Shown one piece after another: positions 7,469 to 11,974 of a stretch of 11,974 nucleotides of DNA. Position 1 is the first letter of the stretch; each line of letters opens with the position of its first letter. The notes beneath the pieces are model-generated. The model was not told the DNA's origin, made no database searches, and saw only the letters and a list, made by a program, of their open reading frames with translations. The stretch comes from Prevotellaceae bacterium (lineage in GTDB: Bacteria > Bacteroidota > Bacteroidia > Bacteroidales > UBA932): the NCBI GenBank assembly GCA_031267155.1, contig JAIRZR010000150.1, forward strand, positions 1 through 11,974, in the 5' to 3' direction. The position numbers and the translations under genes were made by a program.

Positions 7469-7597
7469 CGTTACTGCGAGTGCGCAGCCCGAAGCATCCA
7501 GTGATTAACAGTATTCTGGATTGCTTCGCTTCGCTTACAATGACGTTTTTGTAAGCAGCACATAAGAGGCTTTTCTGGATTGCTTTACTGTGTTCAC
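7469..7597 (+). repeat. Right copy of the direct repeat flanking ahpC
   Basis: This is a diverged copy of 6182-6320. The best conserved stretch runs from ATCCAGTGATTAACAGTATT (from about 7496) through CTGGATTGCTTCG, TGACG, GTAAGCAGCACAT, AAGAGGC and CTGGATTGCTT. The left end is degraded (CCGTTACTGCGAG in place of CGTCATTGCGAG), and the right end loses the AATGACG word. Confidence 0.75.
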
Positions 7598-7618
7598 AAA
7601 TTTAATTGCCATGTCCAG

Positions 7619-7814
7619 TTGCCCGTAGGGCATTAATATCAATAGAAACAACACACACACACCACAACCCCGTTAGGGGTTGAATGCCGGGACATTTTAT
7701 AATTCGGATGAGAGTGCGGTAAACACTTTCACCACTTGCTATCGCGTGCAAGCCTTAAAAGGCTTGTGACGGGAAATAAACGGTTTTCTATTGATATTGA
7801 TGCCCTACGGGCAA
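7619..7814. repeat. Complete TATCAATAGAAA palindromic element
   Basis: The arms 7619-7648 and 7785-7814 are inverted copies at 29 of 30 bases. Each carries TTGCCCGTAGGGC, then AT.AATATCAATAGAAA. Inside lie an ACACACAC tract, the hairpin CAACCCC-GTTA-GGGGTTG (7665-7682) and the palindrome CAAGCCTTAAAAGGCTTG (7749-7766). The plan matches 53-182: same arms, same CCCC/GGGG hairpin after a CCACAA word. The element lies inside the 7441-8024 unit. Confidence 0.75.
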
Positions 7815-7940
7815 TTAATTAACGCTATTCAATTTTTAGTTTTTAACTTTTAGTTTTTAACTCTCCTGATGCCCTGCGGGCAATTTCGCAATGCGCATTA
7901 TAATCACAGTATCATGAAACTGTTACACCTTATTTATTTC
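7747..7940 (-). repeat. Right arm of the long inverted repeat flanking ahpC
   Basis: Positions 7871-7940 are the inverted copy of 5887-5956 (68/70), and 7747-7810 of 5956-6018. The 60 bases between (7811-7870) are absent from the left arm. They contain GCAATTAATTAACGCTATTC and two tandem TTTTTAGTTTTTAAC units, also found at 2191-2230. The arms enclose about 2.05 kb with ahpC as the only gene. Confidence 0.85.
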
Positions 7941-7950
7941 GCATCCCTAA

Positions 7951-7999
7951 GCGTCATTCCACTCTTAGTTGCGGCACGGAACGAACATTCGCAATGACG
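7951..7999 (+). repeat. 49-bp repeat, copy 2
   Basis: It begins GCGTCATTCCACTCTTAGTT and ends ATTCGCAATGACG, and is a diverged direct copy of 6376-6424. It lies just inside the right terminal repeat of the 7441-8024 element. Confidence 0.6.
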
Positions 8000-8067
8000 A
8001 TGTGATGACTTTTTAGACACCCTCATATTTTTGGCATTGGACTTGTAGTTTGCTCAAGAAAGTAAAA

Positions 8068-8087
8068 TCCGGTAAAAGCTGGCCGGA
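8068..8087 (-). terminator. Weak hairpin after ftsW
   Basis: On the minus strand TCCGG (8087-8083) and CCGGA (8072-8068) form a short stem with a 10-nt loop, followed by only four T residues. It starts 3 nt after the ftsW stop codon. The stem is short, so this may be an inefficient terminator or chance. Confidence 0.35.
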
Positions 8088-8090
8088 AGA

Positions 8091-9251
8091 TTATTTTCCC
8101 TGTTCACCGATAGAATTATGCTGAACGTTTGCTTCGTTCCGTTCCTGTTCTTCGCCTGTCCTGCTGACCGACAGAATCATGCCGAAGGCTATGCATGTAA
8201 CGAGAATCGAAGATCCTCCGGTGCTTATCATCGGCAGGTTCTGTCCCGTAACCGGCAGTCCTCCGACGGATACCCCTATGTGTATGAACGTCTGCATGAG
8301 AATCAGGACAAGCAGTCCCGACAGCAGCAGCGAAGTGAAAGCCATACGGCATTTCCTTATGACAAGCAGTACCCTGTAGAACAGTATCAGATACAGTATG
8401 ATAATGCCTGTTCCGCCAAGAAGCAAACCGTATTCCTCGATAATTATAACGAAAATAAAGTCGTTGTGCGCTTCGGTCAGGGTCTTTCTGTAAAAGCTTT
8501 TTCCCGGCATCTGCCCGAACAGTCCTCCGTTAATTATTGCATACTTTGCTTTTTGAGCCTGTTCATAGTCCTCGGCCCCTGCGCCTGAGCGAAAAAATGC
8601 GCTGAGTCTGCTTGCAGCCGTATCTCCGCGTGTAAGATATTCCTGTGCTGCAGGCATTTTGACAAGCAGGAGATACAGCGATAAGGCGGCAAACGCTAAC
8701 AACATGCTGGCGCCCACATATTTTTTCTTGCCTGCTCCCATAACGATCAGTATCATTGATGTCCCTCCGATAATCAGGGTAGTGGATGTGTGCGCCGATA
8801 TGATCAGGCCGCAAACTATGGCAATGGGGACAATCACCCTCTTCAGAAACTTCCCGAGGCTTTCATCGAAGCCTTCGCTCATGACTTTAGCCAGATAGAC
8901 TACCATGAAAACCTTTGCAAAGTCCGATGGCTGGAAACTCCTGCTGAAAAGCCAGCGTCTGGAAAATTCGCCCGAGATCAGAATCACAAGTATCAGGCAT
9001 AATATGATAGCCAGCAAGGCTATTGGAGCAAGCAGCCTGTATGCGTTTAGCGGCGCCAGATGCACGAGATACATGGCCGCAAAGCCGACAGTCAGCAGCC
9101 TGACATGTCTGAAGATTGCGGAAGTCAGATCGTCTGCATACATTGTCTGCCTGTATGAGCTTGAATAGACGGACAGTATTGATATGACCGCCAGGGCGAA
9201 AAGGATATACCATATCTTTTTGTCGCCACCGAGTTTTATAGAAAGTTTCAT
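8091..9251 (-). CDS. ftsW: FtsW, septal peptidoglycan glycosyltransferase (SEDS family)
   Basis: This 386-residue polytopic inner-membrane protein belongs to the FtsW/RodA/SpoVE (SEDS) family. Members polymerise lipid II into glycan strands together with a class B penicillin-binding protein. About ten hydrophobic segments are visible. Family motifs are RRWLFSRSFQPSDFAKV (98-114; the usual QPSE is QPSD), SAHTSTTLIIGG (152-163), AIINGGLFGQMPGKS (238-252), AHNDFIF (261-267) and GLPVTGQNLPMISTGGSS (331-348). D264 matches the aspartate essential in FtsW/RodA. The length and the N-terminal GGDKKIWYILFALAVISILSVYSSS fit Bacteroidota FtsW better than their longer RodA, but a paralogue cannot be excluded. 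The gene follows a SPOR-domain gene by 23 nt and is not next to murD or murG, so it lies outside the usual division-and-cell-wall cluster. The C-terminal tail (365-386) is polar and cytoplasmic. Confidence 0.88.
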   Translation of the reverse strand: MKLSIKLGGDKKIWYILFALAVISILSVYSSSYRQTMYADDLTSAIFRHVRLLTVGFAAMYLVHLAPLNAYRLLAPIALLAIILCLILVILISGEFSRRWLFSRSFQPSDFAKVFMVVYLAKVMSEGFDESLGKFLKRVIVPIAIVCGLIISAHTSTTLIIGGTSMILIVMGAGKKKYVGASMLLAFAALSLYLLLVKMPAAQEYLTRGDTAASRLSAFFRSGAGAEDYEQAQKAKYAIINGGLFGQMPGKSFYRKTLTEAHNDFIFVIIIEEYGLLLGGTGIIILYLILFYRVLLVIRKCRMAFTSLLLSGLLVLILMQTFIHIGVSVGGLPVTGQNLPMISTGGSSILVTCIAFGMILSVSRTGEEQERNEANVQHNSIGEQGK

Positions 9252-9274
9252 CGCTTAACTGTTTGTGTTTAAAA

Positions 9275-10078
9275 TTATTTTGTTTTATAAATCAGTGAAT
9301 TTTCATTATATATACTGTCGTATTTCAGTTTTGTCTCCATCGCTTCGTTCTGCGTGCTGAAGCCGCCAATGGAAACGGGATATAAAATGCCTGTCATGGA
9401 GAGTATTTCAGCCCTGCCGTATCCTGTTTTCCGGCACTGCTGCACGAAATTTTCCGCATTGATTTTTTCCTCGAAACAGGCTACAACAACGTAATAGTTT
9501 TTTATGCGGGAAAGCAGACCGGCGGTTTCCCTGTTTATTGCGGCAGAATCGCCGGATTCGTCGACAATGGCAAATTGATTTGCAGGCTTTTTTGTCCGGG
9601 AAACCAGAGGGGCTTCCGAGCTGCATATATCGAAAATGAGAAAAAACAGACAGCCGAAGGCAATCAGGCACAGGCATATCGCTCCCGAAACAATCCCCGA
9701 CCGGCATTTCTTCCTTTTCTTGGGCAGGTAAACAAATTCGGTATTGCCGGAACGTTTTTTACCTGCCTCATCTTCATTCTTTTCGAATGCAAAATGTATG
9801 CTGCCCTCCCTGAAAAAATATCCAAGTCCTGCAATACTGTAATGCTGTCCCTTGTCTATCACGGAAACAAGATTATCGACAAAATCCTTCAGAAAAACTG
9901 CAGGCTCGGCGATGCCTTCCCTTTTCATTTCTTCTTCCAGAAAGCCGTCGTTCTGCTTCAGCAATGGCGAAAATACCGCGTCCCCGTCGGAATTGGTTAT
10001 AAACGCCCCTATATCAGGGATAATAACTCTCCTGTTACGCCGGATTATTTTATAAAGAATATTGTCAAAACTGTCCAT
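9275..10078 (-). CDS. HU-like (CCDC81-type) and SPOR domain membrane protein
   Basis: The 267-residue protein has a cytoplasmic N-terminal domain (about 1-105) beginning with a pattern like N.IL.KIIRRN..VIIPDIGAFIT and containing YSIAGLGYF. This matches the HU-CCDC81_bac domains found in Bacteroidota. A basic stretch (KKRKK) precedes one membrane span at about 129-152 (GAICLCLIAFGCLFFLIF). A short periplasmic linker leads to a C-terminal SPOR domain of about 70 residues (YYVVVACFEEKINAENFVQQ... through YPVSIGGF). SPOR domains bind glycan strands stripped of peptides at the division septum. The protein would thus link something inside the cell to septal wall. It lies between gdhA and ftsW with short gaps, which supports a role in division. 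An upstream in-frame ATG at 10096 adds MEKCFV; 10078 is preferred because related proteins start about 20 residues before the IIPDIG-like strand. Confidence 0.82.
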   Translation of the reverse strand: MDSFDNILYKIIRRNRRVIIPDIGAFITNSDGDAVFSPLLKQNDGFLEEEMKREGIAEPAVFLKDFVDNLVSVIDKGQHYSIAGLGYFFREGSIHFAFEKNEDEAGKKRSGNTEFVYLPKKRKKCRSGIVSGAICLCLIAFGCLFFLIFDICSSEAPLVSRTKKPANQFAIVDESGDSAAINRETAGLLSRIKNYYVVVACFEEKINAENFVQQCRKTGYGRAEILSMTGILYPVSIGGFSTQNEAMETKLKYDSIYNENSLIYKTK

Positions 10079-10121
10079 AACAAAGCATTTTTCCATTGCA
10101 TAATACTGGCAGGCGCCTCTG

Positions 10122-11459
10122 TCAGCACAGTCCCTGCTCGAGCACCGCCCGGGCTACTTTCATGAATCCTGCAATATTCGCGCCCTTGACATAGTCAACG
10201 TATCCGTCGGTCTGCATCCCGTACTGTACGCACGATTCATGTATATTCTGCATAATCAGTTTTAATTTTTCGTCAATTTCTTCCCTTGTCCAGTTCAGTT
10301 TCATTGCGTTCTGGCTCATTTCCAGTCCGGAAACCGACACTCCTCCCGCGTTGACCGCCTTCCCCGGCGCATACAGCTTTCTTTTCCTGATGAACAGCTC
10401 GACAGCTTCGGGCGTGCATCCCATGTTCGACACTTCGGCGACGCAAATCACTCCGTTGTCAACGAGCCGCTGCGCATCGTCGGCGTCAAGTTCGTTCTGT
10501 ATGGCGCAGGGCATTGCGATATCGCATTTCAGTTCCCAGGGCTTTTTTCCCGCGACAAACACGGCTTCGGGAAATTCGTCCGAATATGGCTGGACAACAT
10601 CATTGCAGGTCGCGCGCAAATAGAGCATGTAATCGATTTTTGCCCTGTCCAGTCCCGATTTGTCGTAAATATATCCGTCGGGACCCGAAATCGCAATTAC
10701 TTTCGCTCCGAGTTCGGTGGCTTTCAGCGCCGCGCCCCATGCGACATTTCCAAATCCCGAGACCACAACTGTCTTGTCCTTAATGCTTAATCCCTGCCTT
10801 TGCAGCATGTGCTCGACAAAGTAAACGCCTCCGAATCCGGTTGCTTCGGGACGTATCAGGGAGCCGCCCCAGGTCATTCCCTTGCCCGTAAGCACTCCGG
10901 TATTTTCCCTCGCGAGCTTCCTGTACCATCCGTACATGTAGCCTATTTCGCGCGAACCGACGCCGATGTCTCCTGCAGGCACGTCGGTATCGGGTCCGAT
11001 ATGCCGCCAGAGTTCGGTGATAAACGCCTGGCAGAAACGCATTACTTCGGCGTCCGATTTGCCGCGGGTATTGAAATCCGAACCTCCTTTGGCTCCGCCC
11101 ATTGGCAGAGTCGTGAGGGCATTCTTGAATGTCTGTTCGAAACCCAGGAATTTCAGTGTGGACAGCGTTACCGAGGAGTGAAACCTGAATCCGCCCTTAT
11201 ACGGTCCTATCGCATTGTTAAACTGCACTCTGTAGCCCGTATTTATCTGAATCTCGCCCCTGTCGTCCTGCCACGGAACCTTGAAGGTGAAAATCCTGTC
11301 CGGTTCAACGATTCTTTCAATGATTTTAGCTTTTTCAAACTCAGGATGCTGGTTGTAAATGTCTTCAATAGATTCGAGCACTTCGTGTACCGCCTGCAGA
11401 TATTCTCTCTCGTGAGCGTATCTGGCTTCAAGCCGATTCATTATTTCTTTTACTTTCAT
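10122..11459 (-). CDS. gdhA: Glutamate dehydrogenase, NADP-type
   Basis: This 445-residue enzyme interconverts 2-oxoglutarate plus ammonium and glutamate in the cytoplasm. The length and sequence match the hexameric, assimilatory E. coli GdhA type (447). The dimerisation and substrate domain contains YRVQFNNAIGPYKGGFRFH (77-95), LPMGGAKGGSDFN (118-130) with the catalytic lysine K125, and VPAGDIGVGSREIGYMYG (160-177) with the conserved D165. GSLIRPEATGFGGVYF is at 199-214. The nucleotide-binding fold has SGFGNVAWGAA (234-244) and ISGPDG (257-262), followed by AEVSNMGCTP (341-350) and the C-terminal GANIAGFMKVA. Preference for NADPH is inferred from similarity to that group, not measured. It is the first gene of a leftward series: the SPOR-protein gene begins 25-43 nt after its stop, with no terminator between. 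A well-placed promoter lies 59 nt upstream. Confidence 0.96.
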   Translation of the reverse strand: MKVKEIMNRLEARYAHEREYLQAVHEVLESIEDIYNQHPEFEKAKIIERIVEPDRIFTFKVPWQDDRGEIQINTGYRVQFNNAIGPYKGGFRFHSSVTLSTLKFLGFEQTFKNALTTLPMGGAKGGSDFNTRGKSDAEVMRFCQAFITELWRHIGPDTDVPAGDIGVGSREIGYMYGWYRKLARENTGVLTGKGMTWGGSLIRPEATGFGGVYFVEHMLQRQGLSIKDKTVVVSGFGNVAWGAALKATELGAKVIAISGPDGYIYDKSGLDRAKIDYMLYLRATCNDVVQPYSDEFPEAVFVAGKKPWELKCDIAMPCAIQNELDADDAQRLVDNGVICVAEVSNMGCTPEAVELFIRKRKLYAPGKAVNAGGVSVSGLEMSQNAMKLNWTREEIDEKLKLIMQNIHESCVQYGMQTDGYVDYVKGANIAGFMKVARAVLEQGLC

Positions 11460-11517
11460 TGTGTTATATCATTAAACTGTATAATAATTACTCTGTTTAT
11501 ACTCTAAATTGCAATAG

Positions 11518-11548
11518 CAAAGGTCTTAATTTTTCCCGATATAACAAA
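11518..11548 (-). promoter_or_regulatory. Bacteroidota-type promoter of gdhA
   Basis: On the minus strand, TTTG (11548-11545) is followed after 19 nt by GACCTTTG (11525-11518), seven of eight positions of TAnnTTTG. It lies about 60 nt before the gdhA ATG. It may drive the SPOR-protein gene and ftsW as well, since no other terminator or promoter is obvious between the three genes. Confidence 0.6.
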
Positions 11549-11648
11549 AAAGTGTGCATTATGTTAAACAGTCAGTAAAATAAATACAGTGATTTATTGA
11601 TGTTTTTTACCTGTGAATGTTTCGCAAACCGCCCGACGAACCTTATTT

Positions 11649-11712
11649 CTCGCTCGGAGCGAGGAATTCCATGCTTTTAGCATGAACGACGGCGCTCGGA
11701 GCGGGAATTTAC
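11649..11712. repeat. Cluster of short palindromes upstream of gdhA
   Basis: Three small hairpins follow one another: CTCGCTCGGAGCGAG (11649-11663), CATGCT-TTT-AGCATG (11670-11684) and CGCTCGGAGCG (11693-11703). The word CGCTCGGAGCG plus G(A)GGAATT occurs twice, at 11651 and 11693. Both strands have an open frame of about 65-70 codons here, but neither resembles a protein. The rest of 11550-11920 shows nothing I can name. Confidence 0.5.
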
Positions 11713-11913
11713 CTTTTACCGGGAGACGGTTTTTCAAAGTAGCATTTGTCTTTTGGCAAATCATATCAGGCGAGAATTTAATTTCGCACTGTGATTTGAT
11801 TACTTGAAGCAATAAATTATATTTCAGAGAGATAAATCTCCGTTTATCTTTTTTGATGGTTCTACCGTTATTTGTGTGGAAGTAATAAAATCAGGAATAT
11901 AACAGAATGGCAT

Positions 11914-11970
11914 AAGGAAAAGATTCCGACAAGCCTGTTCGCTTGGAAAAGCATATAACATTGCGGAATC
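11914..11970 (-). terminator. Possible terminator of a gene beyond the right edge
   Basis: Read on the minus strand, GATTCCG (11970-11964) pairs with CGGAATC (11928-11922). Inside, CAAGC (11945-11941) pairs with GCTTG (11934-11930). The structure is followed by TTTTCCTT. This fits a terminator for a leftward gene ending outside the window, but the long unpaired segment between the two stems makes it uncertain. Confidence 0.3.
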
Positions 11971-11974
11971 AAAA

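Larger units (their letters stand above)
7441..8024. mobile_element. MITE-like element with 16-bp terminal inverted repeats
   Basis: The ends are GAGGGTGTCTCAAAAG (7441-7456) and CTTTTTAGACACCCTC (8009-8024), which are inverted copies at 15 of 16 positions. Ends of this GAGGGTGTCT type resemble insertion-sequence termini. The 584-bp interior encodes no transposase and is made of other repeats: the 7469-7597 direct-repeat copy, the 7619-7814 palindrome, the right arm of the long inverted repeat and a 49-bp repeat. No clear target-site duplication is visible (left flank ATAATC, right flank ATATTT). It could be a non-autonomous transposable element or a site where several repeats piled up. Confidence 0.5.

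Noticed and set aside
8118..8588. Plus-strand open frame of 156 codons over the ftsW 3' part
   Set aside because: It is antisense to ftsW in a region with conserved SEDS motifs on the minus strand, and its product resembles no protein I know.
11594..11812. Overlapping open frames on both strands (about 64-72 codons)
   Set aside because: They lie over a cluster of palindromes, show no known motif and are equally open on both strands, as palindromic DNA tends to be.
11914..11974. A tRNA or other structured RNA at the right edge
   Set aside because: The 7-bp outer stem resembles an acceptor stem, but there is no anticodon arm, no T-arm consensus and the length is too short; a terminator is a simpler reading.

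Overview
The window looks like chromosomal DNA of a Bacteroidota bacterium, probably of the Bacteroidales. Three things point there. Several genes carry the Bacteroidota-type -7 box TAnnTTTG, two of them with a TTTG -33 box 19-20 bp away. Leaders are AT-rich with no clear Shine-Dalgarno sequence. One gene encodes an HU-like/SPOR membrane protein of a kind typical of this phylum. The species cannot be named from the sequence.

Layout: 1-203 is a nested foldback repeat. 326-1306 (+) is a TIGR01212/YhcC-type radical SAM protein. It converges on an XRE-cupin regulator (1352-1918, -), with a small AT-rich hairpin between them. 1919-2395 is a divergent intergenic region holding a 21-bp tandem repeat and part of the same repeat family seen at 1-203. 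2396-5872 (+) is dnaE, the replicative DNA polymerase III alpha subunit. 5873-8090 is a 2.2-kb repeat-rich region around one gene, ahpC (6722-7288, -), which has a good promoter and a strong terminator. 8091-11459 (-) is a tight three-gene series transcribed leftward: gdhA, then an HU-like/TM/SPOR protein, then ftsW, with gaps of only about 25-45 nt. 11460-11974 holds the gdhA promoter, a cluster of short hairpins and, at the edge, a possible terminator for a gene outside the window.

The genes are mostly housekeeping: replication, peroxide detoxification, ammonium assimilation and septal peptidoglycan synthesis. The SPOR protein and FtsW plausibly work together at the division site. gdhA may simply share their promoter.

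The unusual content is in the intergenic DNA. ahpC lies between a 70-bp inverted repeat (68/70 identical, arms 2 kb apart), a ~130-bp direct repeat, a 49-bp direct repeat and a 584-bp element with 16-bp terminal inverted repeats. A palindromic family with the core TATCAATAGAAA occurs six times in the window, only between genes. I see no CRISPR array, rRNA, tRNA, transposase, integrase or recognisable defence system, and no convincing new protein-coding system.
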